64,000 bases of DNA from Rhynchospora pubera (lineage: Eukaryota; Streptophyta; Magnoliopsida; Poales; Cyperaceae): positions 88,113,846-88,177,845 of the forward strand of contig CM051462.1 of assembly GCA_028095005.1 (NCBI GenBank), given 5' to 3'. Numbering within the stretch: position 1 is the first letter of the stretch; the number at the start of each line of letters is the position of its first letter. The notes under the pieces are model-generated. The model worked only from the letters and a program-made list of their open reading frames with translations. It was not told the DNA's origin and made no database searches. Positions 30,810 to 42,211 of this stretch are shown here, one piece after another. A program made the position numbers and the translations under genes.

Positions 30810-32950
30810 ACAAGTCAAATCTGTATTTTCTTTTAAATTTGTATATGTTGTTCCATTTTTGTTAGATGTGTGTTGTTTCTTATACCAGTTGGCATTTCTG
30901 AATAACTGATTCTATTATAGTGAAGCTTCTTGCTTCATTTAGGCTTTATCTTATTTCTATTCATTTAATCATTTTTTCCTAATTTTTTAAGATTTATTTG
31001 CACTGATTATCGAGGTACTGATTAATTTGTCTTCAATTAAGATGAAAGTAAATGAATGTTTTATGTTAACAAAACGGGTGCTGCTACAACTGCACCACCT
31101 ATTAATACTATCTGCAGGTAACGTTTTGCCTCTCAATTAAAATGAAAGTAAATGAGTGTTTATATTAACAAAGCAGTTGCTTGATAGGCTTGCTCAAAAA
31201 TACAAGGTCATTTTTTTTTACTGCTGCACTTCCTAGAAATAGTATTATTGGTGATTTAAAAGCTCATTTTTTTCCTTCTTTTATTCCAAAATGCTTAAGT
31301 TTTCAACAATATTTTTAGCAACAATAATTTTTTTTTTCCATGTAGACGAGTTGACATTTAGTGCAGAATTCATAGAGGTAGAGCAGTGAGAAGTGGATCT
31401 CTTAATTGGTATTATTCATTACATCTCACATGTGTTTATGAAAAAAAATTAAGATTTAAAGGCTTTTTTGTTTGAAGAAGGTTTCTTTTTTTTTCAGTTG
31501 TGTATTTCTCTTTTGGAAAACCAGAAATATTTTGAGAATTGCATGTAAAATATAGTTGCACGAAAACCATGCTATCATATGTTATGATGAAAATTTTGGT
31601 TGTCAGAGCATCAGATTTCTGTACTGCATTCACATTAAGTGATGCTGTTGTGGTACTAGAACCAGCAAAAACCACCAGTGGTCTTTCATCCTTCTAGGTG
31701 GATACAGACTCAGAAAAATGTAGCATAATTTATTCTGACTTCCACATAGGAGAATTAAAAATAGGCTGAAAGGATGCTCAAATGATGGATTTACCATTGA
31801 GTCAACAAATACATGGTCATGCATCTTCCTATGAATCAAGTCTAAGCCCATTTGAGTATCAATCCACCAGTAAATAGAAATTTGTTTGATATGCTGTCAA
31901 TCTACGAGATCTTGGTTTAGGTCTAATAGGTCTAGCTGAGGTTTTAATCCCAGATTCATGGAAAATCATGTGCTGGCATGTTCCTTTTAAATGAGGACAA
32001 AATTGAAAAAAAAACAAGCTATTTTTTTTGCTCCCATGGTATGCAGATTTGCCTCTATCGTGATCGAACAACTCTCGGGGATCTTCATTGCTACATTTTT
32101 ATTGGTTGCAGTCCGTTCCTGACAAGCGCATATTCATATTAGTCTTCAAGAGAACTATCCTGATAGGTACACAATTGTTTCATCTGTATTGATTTATATC
32201 TATGATACTATCAGATTGAAAGAAGGGATCTAATGAAAAATATAATGCACTCGATGTCATGAATCTACCTTTTTAATTAGGTAAACAACAACGATAATGA
32301 GATAGACTACAAAATAAACATATCCTATCATCAACGATATCATTTGCTTTTGTTGCTTTTCCACACTAATAGTGTTATCACATTTAACGGCATGTATTAG
32401 GTCTCACGTATAAAATAGATCAATACGAAGGTTAGCAATAGCATGTTCCCCTTCTATATGAGTATATGGCTGGTGGTTGGTGGCATTACTCAGCGTGTGT
32501 TCCTTCGGCGCACTCCTTTTCCAGGTCACTTTCTAATAGCTGGTGTTATTATGACTGATTTGGATATATTAATTCATATAATGTTTCTTATTGAAAAATC
32601 AAGGTTTCAATCAATTTTATTATGTCCCGGTTAGGCTTTCGGCCGATTTTTATGTCTATGTTCCCATTTTTTTTTTGGAATTATCTTTTTTCCTATTTAG
32701 TGTCGGTCTTTGGGTCCTTTGTCTTGAGTCCGCACTGATACAGCGCTTTTAATGTGGAACAGGCTTGCTGGTATACATAAAAATAAACGAGTTTGTGATG
32801 GCTAATATCTTACAGTTGGATTTGGATGCTGGTTTTTTAAATATTTTCCAATTTTTTTGTGTAATGTAGCTTTAATTATCTTCATCTGATATGTACCTTT
32901 TACTCTTTCTCGAGTTATCTGTAATTTTAGCCGCATAAACTGCAGACCAA
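30810..32950 (+). other. Intron-like sequence with no firm exon
   Basis: T-rich sequence of intron type. One possible exon near 32047 follows TGGTATGCAG (frame ICLYRDRTTLGDLHCYIFIG) but has no supported partner. A diverged duplication (AATTAAGATGAAAGTAAATG and AATTAAAATGAAAGTAAATG) occurs at 31036 and 31134. Confidence 0.4.
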
Positions 32951-32954
32951 ACTT

Positions 32955-32983
32955 CATCGCGCGAAGCGCGATGAGATACCTAG
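32955..32983 (+). mobile_element. Helitron 3' terminus (plus strand)
   Basis: Perfect 8-bp stem CATCGCGC / GCGCGATG with a GAA loop (32955-32973), then AGATAC and CTAG (32980-32983) followed by T. A canonical Helitron 3' end. The body lies to the left and may contain the plus-strand exon-like pieces from 28480 on. The 5' end was not found. Confidence 0.8.
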
Positions 32984-33312
32984 TATAGTCTATTTTCAGA
33001 AATTAAAAACCTTTCAGCTAAGCTCTACACTCTACAATACTGGAACTCAAAACAAGATAAACCGAGAGTGCTAGGAGCAGAGGTGATTTCTCTAACAAAT
33101 CAAGGAAAATCAAAGAAAATAGGGTTGCAAAGAGGTTACCAATAGAAGGGAAAAAGGAGAAACAGGTTTGCTCCTGCGATTTGCTTCAATCAGCAGAGAA
33201 GAGGTGGAGGAGAAAGATCGGAAGAGAAAATGAGCTCCAATCAGCTTCCACGACGCTTAGCCCTCGAGGCTCGATCGCCTTCGTTCTTCTCTCTCTCGTT
33301 TTCTCTTTCAAA

Positions 33313-33482
33313 CTTTGTTTTTTCAATTTTGATGGCTATTGGATCTCTATTTTGATGGAGAGGATCCGAAATAAAACCCACTAGGACAGATTCGTAAAGA
33401 GGAACACGTTTGGGCCGTCGGATTGTGTGAACGGCTCGATGAGCCGCGCGACACGGTTTGTCGCGCAACATCAGATTTGGAT
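33313..33482 (-). repeat. Right arm of the 12 kb inverted repeat pair (partner 21094-21290)
   Basis: Reverse complement of the left arm at roughly 80 percent by eye. The sequence just inside (33180-33310) is leader-like and not shared with the left side. Confidence 0.75.
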
Positions 33483-34205
33483 ACAGGGCCAGAGTGAAAA
33501 CTTCCTATTTGATTTGATTTGGACATTCAAGATTCAACTGCTCCCAACTAGCTAGGGAGTACCACTAGGTTCACGGGTATAAGATTGGGGGTGTTTGTTT
33601 CTTGAACGAGAGTTCGCATAAGAGGTTATGCAATACTTATGCCATCAAATATCTTTTAACTTAAGGTTACATAAGGTTGCATAACTTATTACGTCAAATT
33701 AAGTATCATAATTTATATATCGGATTTTTCTAATCTCATTTGACATTTGTATCATTTAATTAATTCTCACCGGCTCTTAATGTCAATCATAATAATTATT
33801 TTTAAAATATTATTATTACTACTAGTACTTATTTGAAACAAGGAATATGATTTGTTTTATTATAATAAGAATATTGTAACGAAAATATAAAAATAAAATC
33901 ATTAATTATATTATTTTTATTATATTAATAATAATATTAAAATATTATTTGTTTTTATTGCGTGTTTTATTATTCAGATTATTGGTATTACATAATATTA
34001 ATTATTTTTATATTATTATTACTTATTTTTTATTTTTATTATAAGTATTTTTGACATGAATATATGCATGCATTAAGTTACTATTCCTTACTACATAATG
34101 AAACATCTATTATCTAACACTCCATAAACACTTATGCATCGATAACTTATACAACTCCTTCTACACAAAATACTTTGTACATTGTCAGTTCAGTCAAGTT
34201 GGATT

Positions 34206-34239
<34 letters not shown>

Positions 34240-34512
34240 AAGAACGTCATGTTGGATTGTTGGTGCCATTACTGTGAATGTTGTCATGGCCCTACATCAC
34301 CTACTCCCAATGTTCACGGATATAAGCTTTGAATTTAAATTCCATAAATACTTCGATTGGTTGTCATATAAATCATGTTGGTCAGTTGGAGTCGTCATTT
34401 ATTACTGTCAATGTTGTCATGGCCCTACAACACATTTTGATGGAACAATGCTAACCTAAGACGCTTAGGTAAGTAGAACCGTAGAAGAACAGGTTGCTGA
34501 ATGTTTGAAGGG
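33483..34512. other. AT-rich intergenic region with a poly-T tract, no gene seen
   Basis: Very AT-rich at 33650-34190; T-run at 34208-34238. Then an imperfect duplication of a phrase with AATGTTGTCATGGCCCTACA (34278 and 34411). Confidence 0.6.
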
Positions 34513-34520
34513 CTTGACAG

Positions 34521-35130
34521 TAAAGGTGAAAACGGTGCGGATGAACTCCGCCCCGAACCACATTCGAATCCAAAAAATATGCTTAATATCCGAACCGTAT
34601 CCGAATCCGAACATATCCGTATCCGTATTCGTATCCGACAAAAAAATATGGATGCGGATATGGTTTGACTACTATCCGATCCGTATCCGTATCCGACAAA
34701 AAAATCCGTTATCCGATCCGTATTTAGTCTTTATCCGAACCGTTTTCACCCTTAATTAAATCAAAGACACCATATAATAAACCTAATTACTCCTCTAGCA
34801 CCTATAGAAAAGACTTTTGATTTAATAAACTAAATTTTTACTAGTTAGATTGGTTTAAAATAACATTTTGGCAATATAATAACATAATACGATGATAATA
34901 TGAAATTAATTATTTATTTTTTTTCTTAATTTATATATATTTGTTTTAATATCTAAAATATATTCGTATTCGTATCCCGTAATATCCGATTTGTATTCGT
35001 ATCCGGTTAACATCCGACCCGTATTCGTATCCGAACATATCCGTATTCGTATCTGAATTCGGAAAAAAAATATAAATACGAATATGGTATGACCACTATC
35101 CGAACCGTATCCGATCCGTTTTCACCCTTA
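34521..35130. mobile_element. Non-autonomous hAT element, family 3 (610 bp)
   Basis: Perfect 8-bp duplication CTTGACAG (34513-34520, 35131-35138). Ends TAAAGGTGAAAACGG and CCGTTTTCACCCTTA. Subterminal zones are dense in TATCCGTATCCG-type motifs. A second copy of the right terminus (CCGTTTTCACCCTTA) lies inside at about 34740-34754, so the element may be a composite. No coding sequence. Confidence 0.92.
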
Positions 35131-35138
35131 CTTGACAG

Positions 35139-35731
35139 TCGACAATTCGACACATATTAGTGTATAATGTATTATTATTATTTTTATTTTTATTATTATT
35201 TTTTGCTCAGAGTTCCCCGACCCCGAGCAGGGGAGCCGAATTAAAGTGTTATTTGCAGGCCTAAGGCTGTTTGTGCTGTTTTATTTTTTTATTTTGGGCC
35301 GATTGGATGCGACTTTATAATATCAGCTCTATCCCCTCTTGAGTTGGTCTTGGACTCTTGGGCTTCGAGTTCATAGACTAATATTTTCTTTTTCATTTTT
35401 GCCTTTTGTTTGAAAGCTTGTAGGATGGATCATTGTTTCATGGATGCGCCTGGTACAGGTTTGCTTTTGGGATGTTACCTTTCTTATTTCGTCACTAAAT
35501 ATTCCTAGGTATTGTTGTAGTAATTATGGATCTATAATCATATCAGTAATACCCGTAAACATGAAAATTAGATAGTAATGTAGCCGTAATTACTGAAATT
35601 TGTCAGCTTTGACATTGTAAATTAGATTAAGAAATCAAGATTTATACCATCTCAACTTTATCACTAAAGAATAGGACCCAGAATCCAGATCTGCTTCGGC
35701 CTGCTCATGGGAAATCTGGCAGGCATGAAAT
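35139..35731. other. No gene seen
   Basis: Mixed AT-rich sequence with a small GC-rich palindrome-like patch near 35213 (CCCCGAGCAGGGG). Confidence 0.5.
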
Positions 35732-35790
35732 TAGGGGTGGGCGCGGTATACTGCGTTTTAACGAAAATACCGTTTTAAATTTGTTTTTCG
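35732..35790 (+). mobile_element. hAT terminus fragment
   Basis: TAGGGGTGGGCGCGGTATAC followed by ACCGTTTTAAA-type sequence resembles a common plant hAT terminus. No matching opposite end was found, so only a fragment remains. Confidence 0.35.
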
Positions 35791-35860
35791 AGATAAATTG
35801 GAGTAAAATTTTTCAACTAATTTTCTAATTTAAATTAAATGTATATAAAAAATTCTCTAA

Positions 35861-35888
35861 CAGAGTTTCGAACTTGCGACCTGTTCAT
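35861..35888 (-). other. tRNA-derived SINE-like remnant (B-box)
   Basis: The minus strand contains CAGGTCGCAAGTTCGAAACT, a good RNA polymerase III B-box context. No A-box is preserved; the MITE at 35892 cuts the expected position. Confidence 0.3.
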
Positions 35889-35891
35889 TTA

Positions 35892-36100
35892 GGGTGTGTT
35901 TGGATGTCACACGAACAAGGGATGAACAAGGGTTGCGCGAACAGGCGTTGTTCGTATGGTGTTCATCCCTAGTTCGCCAAAAAGAGGAAACTACGAACAG
36001 GGGGTTTTGTTCGCGGAACTTCTTGTTCGCGTGTTGTTTGGTTTCCACGAACAGCCGCTGTTCGTGAACATGCTGTTCGTGAGCACTTCCAAACACACCC
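35892..36100. mobile_element. Tourist-type (PIF/Harbinger) MITE, 209 bp
   Basis: Terminal repeats GGGTGTGTTTGGA on both sides, flanked by TTA (35889-35891, 36101-36103). The interior has several ACGAACA / TGTTCGT inverted motifs. TTA duplication and terminus fit Tourist-like MITEs. Confidence 0.88.
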
Positions 36101-36159
36101 TTAAAATACATTGTTCTTTGTTCTCTGTAACTACCAAAAATTGATTCTTACCGTCCAAA

Positions 36160-37400
36160 TTTCTTCAATTCATGTCCTCCTGAATTCACCTTACTCTCTA
36201 ATCTCTAATCAATGCGCCGCCTCCAACTCCTCCATCTGCCTCTGCACCTCTCTCTACTCCAGCCTTAGCCTAGGAGGTCCTCACTGCATCCCCGGCTTCC
36301 AATTCGCCACCCAATATCAATTCATGCAGCTTATCCAGACCAACTGGTATATATAGTAGTGGTATTCGAATACGCTAAATTGAAGGAGAGGGTCCAGTTT
36401 TGGATGGATATTTTTGATGATGTCGACAAACTATTGCGTGCCTTGAAAAAGGGCTAGTTTCCTCACAGTAAACCTTGAAACTTCTGTCATACCCAACCTA
36501 TTTTTTCTTCAAGACCAATGTGCCATATCTGTTTGTCAAATTGCCCGACTGGTTGATTCGCCTCCCTGATAGATCACATAAGGCCTGCAGCTTTGGAGAG
36601 TAAAGTAAAAAAGGCCAATGAATTGGGGCAGTGTACTGTTCCTTGCTGGAGCTCGAGGAGATTGGTTTCTCCCTATCTTATGTCTCTATCCCTTTTTCAA
36701 TTTGCATAAATACATTTTTACACGTCAAATTGCCACAAAAGAATCCAGTTCTGGATGGGAATTGTTGATTCTGTGGAGAAATTATTTCTTGCCTTTAAAA
36801 ATAAATGTTTCATCCTCACAGCAAATCTCGAAAAATGTTGCCATGCCCAACCTATCTTCCTTCAAGAACAACACAATTTATCTCACCATCAAATTGCCCG
36901 ACTGATAATTAGAGCTCCTAGGATAATCACATATAGCCCTGAAAGATCTGAAATTGAGTTTCTTACTTTCTCGTTCATCAGGAATGCTTAATTTTGCATT
37001 GGTTGTTATAAGCAGGCTGACAATAAGCACTATAGATGCAAGACTTATACGTCCCTGAGACATCTTGGGATTTCATAGGAGGACATGACCAATCTTGTCA
37101 GTAGACTCCCTACCGTACTGACAGCTTCAGGAGAGCTTATGGATCATAAAATTGAGTTTTTGGTAAAAGAAGCAGGTTGTGATATGTTACATGTGGTCCA
37201 AAATCCATGTTTGCTCACATTTAGCATGACGAAGGGGCTGATACCCTGCAGTCTTGCTTGGGAACTTTTGGAGTCAAAAGAATTTCTGGTGGTAAATTAT
37301 AATAGTGCTTCTTTTGTGAAACTAACAGAGAAGCTATTTGTACTGTGAAGAAGTTTATTCTTCCATGCAAAGACGGTATTCCCGAGCTTAAACTTAGCCT
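36160..37400 (+). pseudogene. mTERF-family pseudogene with a partly duplicated middle
   Basis: Plant mTERF proteins act in mitochondrial or plastid gene expression and are built of helical repeats. Remnants in order: FQFATQYQFMQL (about 36297), a repeat block with LKERVQFWMDIFDDVDKLLR and then FLTVNLETSVIPNLFFLQ in another frame (36378-36580), a second version of the same block, QFWMGIVDSVEKLFLAFKNK and RLIIRAPRIITYSPERSE (36737-36991), and a C-terminal block KIEFLVKEAGCDMLHVVQNP / CLLTFSMTKGLIP (37157-37260) ending at a TGA. Stops, frameshifts and the doubled block show a dead copy; the doubling could be tandem duplication or two overlapping relics. Confidence 0.75.
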
Positions 37401-37868
37401 ATGCTAGCTGATGCCTGTTCTGGGAAATCTTCAGCTAAAGAATAGTTTAAAAAAATACCTCAATTGAATTGCTCGTTCGCTGGGTACTCTTCTTTCTTTC
37501 CTATCTAGGATAGGACTTGTAGTGTCCCTTTTTTTCTTTAGTTCACTTTAGTTTTTTTTTTTTCGTTTTTTTTTCTGTCTCTCACTCTCTATTACCTGTT
37601 TTAACTAGAACTTAATAGTTGCATTCTAAAACGAGTACTATGTGAGTTTGAATTCGCATTGGTTTGAATTCACTTCCTTTTTGTATATAATATGTGAGTT
37701 TGTCTTCTCATGTTGACATAATTGTGACCATAAATCAGTTGTGACTGTGTATTGTTCATAAAAGATAGTGTCATATTTTCAATGGTTTTAAGTTCATGTC
37801 CAATGTCTTAATTTGCTATACAGTTTGTCAGACAGGAACCATATACATTTCCTTTTCAACTTGTATGT
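37401..37868. other. No gene seen
   Basis: T-rich sequence between the mTERF relic and the MULE. Confidence 0.6.
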
Positions 37869-38312
37869 AAAATAAAAGGGAAAATCGGATATAAACCCCT
37901 CTAATTTTCTCTAATCTGAAATAAACCCCTACAATCTTTATAATCAGATATAAACCCTCTAATTCTCTTTTGTTTGGATACAAACCCTTCCCAGCATTTT
38001 TAATCCTAAATTAAATAAAAAGTATCTAAACTTTACTATTATGACTGAAATACCCCTCTTCATCTTGACGATTCTTCTTCCCCACCCCAGCGATATTTTT
38101 TTTCTTTTCCTTTTCAAATCGCTAAAACAAAAATCTTTCAATTGGAAAATTTTATTTCCAAATTTCGCTTGATTCTCCTCTCTCTCTCTCTCTACAGTAA
38201 ATTCTACGGGAAGTGACTTGAATACGTGAGGCAGAAGGCAGAAGGCAGAAGCTATATATATTTAGTCAATACGTATATCAATCGGAACTCAAGATGTGTA
38301 TTTGTATGTTAA

Positions 38313-38333
38313 CTAGTGGGGGCGTCGCGCGAC
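38313..38333 (-). mobile_element. Helitron 3' terminus (minus strand) inside the MULE
   Basis: Minus strand: palindrome GTCGCGCGAC (38333-38324), GCCCCCA, CTAG (38316-38313), then T. The body would extend rightward within the MULE. Resembles the worn end at 3724. Confidence 0.65.
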
Positions 38334-38339
38334 CTATTT

Positions 38340-40110
38340 TTACAACATATAGATATCGTGAACATATCTCTTATAATAGAAGTAAATTTTGTTATATAAG
38401 ATAACTGTGTCTGAAAAAAAAAAATTTAAATAATATTTTTAGATGAGGTGATAAAACATAGAAAAAATAAAAAAATTTTATTATATCAATTATTGATTTC
38501 TTTTTAATTATCAGCATGTCTTATCTAAAATATTAACACATATGATATTTTTAACATCAAACAGAAAAGACTATCTAAAGTACTTATTTTGTATCCATCT
38601 CGTCATTGTGATTTTCAAAACGTATAATTTAACATTCACCTAATATTTTAGAAAATATATCTTTTGTCGTTTTTCCATAAGTACAAACCATAAATTTGAA
38701 TCTCTAATATTATGCAATATTTCTTTTTAAACATGATTCATAAGTTTAATATCATATCATAATATTACAGCAATTTTAAAAAATCGATATGTGAAGAATC
38801 AGAATATAATATACCATAAATATTATCATACAAACATACTGAATCAATGTTCCACATATTTTTAAATATAACGATAATTGCAAATATAGTATTGTATCTA
38901 ATAAACGGAGAAAAATATTTGGATTAAGGATATGTTGTGAAGATGAAAATTGGCGTGAACTCTTTTCGTTGTTGTTTATTTTTTTAAATTGATCACTTAA
39001 GATTAAACAAAGAAAAGACACAACATGAACCATATAAAAAAAACGGCAAAATAAAAAAAAGGACCTAAAAATCAGCAAAATAAATGTCATTTCCTCATCT
39101 CGTCTCCAGAGGAAACAAACGGAAAAAAAGAAAAAAGTTTCTGCACATAATTACACCCACTGTCCCACATGTGATTGGATTCAGATATAGGATTTTCTGT
39201 GACAACTATTTTTCAGTTGTACTTGAGTTTTAATTTGACGACCATAGAAAATCCAAATAAATTTATTAATGAAACGTAGAAAGCCGAGAATGGTGAATGA
39301 AGGCTCATGCTCATGGGAACCCAGCCAAATTTATCCTCCACATGGATATTGGCGGATCCTCTATGACCATTCTCAATTGTCCATGCTCGATTATATAGCC
39401 ACACCTTTAGTTATTGCAACAAATAATCCGGTCCAGAGATGCATTTGCAGTCCAATAGATGTCGGCCATAGCCATAGCACAGAAAAACAAAAACAGATTG
39501 GGATTTCGGAACATACTCGAATAAATTGTGCAACGGGTTAAAAACAAATTGGAAAAGACTCGTTTCACAAAGGCTACCTATGGGTGTACGCATGGGATCA
39601 TCATCGACACCCATGTGGTGTGTAGAGGGAAAACAATTAAGTAGATTTTTTATGTTCGTACTGCGTATGGTCACCGTGTAGCAGATAAGAAGTAAATTGA
39701 ATAACACAAAATATGAACCGCCTCATTTTCAGCTGTTGCAACAAAAGATCCAGCGATTTTCACTGTGCGAAGAACTGTTCGCGAACAGTATTCGGATTCC
39801 GATTCAATTGTGCGGATTAATATATGTTTGGATGGATTTGGATGGATGGATTGGATGTATGTCTGATCCTTTGAATCTTAAATTATGCGTACATGTTATG
39901 GAAAATTGTATGAATAGTCATGGAAACAGCTAAATGTGCATCTTTAAATAAGGTTGATACCAAGTTGAATTTAACGAATGATTTTAAGAGATGACATGAT
40001 AGAAAGAATTCAAGTTTTCACTTGATCATTTCAAATTAATCCCAAAATTTATTATGCAATTGAAATTGAGTTACGACTTATAACCAAACATCATTAATTA
40101 GAGGAGAGCA
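38340..40110. other. MULE interior, no gene seen
   Basis: AT-rich to about 39240, then mixed sequence with short open frames on both strands (39213-39933) that show no recognisable family. A CTGTTCGCGAACAG palindrome lies at 39776-39789. Confidence 0.45.
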
Positions 40111-40589
40111 AGGTGGGAAGAAGAATCGTCCAGCATAGGACGAAGAGCAATGTAGGGGTAGTATAGGGGTATTTGAGTCATAATAGTAAAGCTCATATAC
40201 TTTTGATTTAATTTATGATTAAAATTGCAGGAATGGGTTTATATTCAAACCAAAGAAAATTAGAGGGGTTTATATCCGATTATGAAGATTGCAGGGGCTT
40301 ATTTCCGATTCAAGAAGATTAGAGAGGGGTTTATATCCGATTTTGCAAAATAAAAAGACTCGGCATCATAATAGTATTAGGAAAGACCTTAAATGAATAT
40401 TCATTAAACATTGGTCAATTGAATCCTTGATTTAGATGGATATCAGCTCAATTGAATTCAGCTTGTCTTAACTAGTGAATGCAGAGAACAATTTTGGGGG
40501 CCATTATTTTAATTTGATTGAGACTTTCAATTTTAACACTACTTTGTTGTTCGTCAGACATGCTTGTACCTCTGTAATTATGAAGAGAA

Positions 40590-41410
40590 AACCATGGTCT
40601 ACAACTCGGCGAGTCCACTCGAATCGGCCCGATTCGGAACAGACTCGGCGGCCGGCGATCCGATTTTTACCGAGTTGGAGCGGATTTGGTGGAGGTCACC
40701 ATTAATGGAGTTTTTCACCTTATAGGAGAGAGAAGAAGGAGTGCCGGACAACATGGGTGATGAAAAACCATCAGGGAGCTCCCTTTCTATCCTTTCGTAC
40801 AGTATCGAAAAATAGAGAGGGAGGCGAGGGTTAGGTACAGGACTACAGGGTACGGGAAGAAGAAAGCAAGAGGAAGAGGTCAACTGTACTATTTTTTTAT
40901 TTTAAATGAGATCAACAGTCCCGATTAATCAAAAGTGAAATAATTTCAAAATAAAGTGATCTTTTATCCAAAAGTCGATCCAAAAACATAAAAAATATAA
41001 AATTTAATTCTCTACGATTCTATCATATATATTAAGGTGTATTAAGAAAATTATCTTCACTAAAAATTTATTTTTCACAAAATTTATTTTATTAATTATG
41101 ATATCTCAATTTAATTGATTTAAAAATTTTACTTTCTAAAATAATTTGAAATTTCATGCTACTCAATAATTATATTAATTTTATTTTAGTTGATTTTATG
41201 CTCCGAATATATGATTTATTAACTTAATTATGACAAAATAGCAGTTTCTAATTTTTTTTTCTTATTTTTTCTGTTTTTTAAAGATATTAAAAATAATATT
41301 TTATGAAAATTCGAGTTTCTGATCCGAGTCACCCGATTTTTTCCGAGTCATCCGATTTGACTCCTGTGAATAATGGTCCGAGTCCAATTATGAATTTCAG
41401 AACCAAAAAA
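40590..41410. repeat. Dispersed repeat, second copy (partner 4640-5870)
   Basis: Shares GGCGATCCGATTT, GATTAATCAAAAGTGAAATA, CTCTACGATTCTA and CCGAGTCACCCGATTTTT with the copy in the MULE at 4447, without the nested MULE-MITE. No target duplication or termini were resolved. Confidence 0.6.
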
Positions 41411-41549
41411 TCTAATAAGGACTGGCAAATTTTGAACCTTACATATGTTCACAAGTTCTTTCAGAGCTGATGTCTGACTGATCTTGACCTGTCCCATATG
41501 TTTTTACTAACAGGAATGATAACTGTCGTCTGCAGTTTTGCTATCATTG

Positions 41550-41748
41550 ACATCGCTAAATACAAAGTGAATATATATAACAAACAAGGTGAACATTTAG
41601 ACGATCTAAGTGAACACTTACAAACAAATAAGTGTTGTCATCACTTGTTCAGAAGTTTACATGCATATTCAACTTATTTTCATTGATCTTATTTATTTGT
41701 ATGTGTTAACTTAGATCGTCTATATGTTCACTTTATATTTAGCGATGG
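41550..41748. repeat. Foldback (hairpin) repeat, about 200 bp
   Basis: Left arm begins CATCGCTAAATACAAAGTGA and the right arm, inverted, begins CATCGCTAAATATAAAGTGA; both continue through AGACGATCTAAGT and CAAATAAATAAG-like sequence. The left arm has an extra 20-odd bases. Likely a MITE; its RNA would form a long hairpin. Confidence 0.7.
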
Positions 41749-42180
41749 TAAGGATGACAAAACTACATATGGCAGTAATCAATTTCCTTTTACTAAGGTT
41801 ATCCAACTCATTACAGCGTTACTAACAATAAAAATAATTGATGCAACACAAACAGGTTTTGTAGAGAATTTTTACTAACAATACTCTTGCTAATATCATC
41901 ACTTGCAAAATGTGTTTGGCTTTTTCTAACAGTTGTTTAATCAAAAGTTGTTTCAAATTTCTTGCAAAGGCACTCCTCAAAATAAAAAAAAAATTTATGA
42001 GGCAAAACATCAAACAGTTTGTTACTTAGGCTTTGCTCCAGAATCAGGGAGCCAGGGCTAAGGAAAGGTAAGGAAGTTGAAGGAAGTTGAAGGAAGTTGA
42101 AGAAATTGAAGATAATACATAGTTATTTGCTCCAGATACAAAAAATATAGATAAGAAGTTAATAGCAGTTACCTTCTATA

Positions 42181-42211
42181 CTAGATCTTTTAGTTGCGGC
42201 TCTGCCGCAAC
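42181..42211 (-). mobile_element. Helitron 3' terminus (minus strand)
   Basis: Minus strand: perfect 8-bp stem GTTGCGGC / GCCGCAAC with a 3-nt loop (42211-42193), TAAAAGAT, CTAG (42184-42181), then T. Same architecture as the end at 32983. The body extends rightward; the 5' end was not found. Confidence 0.78.

Larger units (their letters stand above)
37878..40346. mobile_element. MULE with long terminal inverted repeats (2469 bp)
   Basis: 9-bp duplication AAAATAAAA (37869-37877, 40347-40355). The ends read GGGAAAATCGGATATAAACC and, inverted, GCAAAATCGGATATAAACCC; inverted similarity continues about 220 bp (37878-38095 with 40115-40346), including AGTTTACTATTATGACT-like sequence and GAAGAAGAATCGTC. 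No transposase. The interior is AT-rich and carries a Helitron-like end at 38313. Confidence 0.85.

Noticed and set aside
37511..37520. ACTTGTAGTG, a possible CACTA terminus in inverted orientation
   Set aside because: Only nine bases match, there are no subterminal repeats or partner end, and the match is expected by chance at this length.
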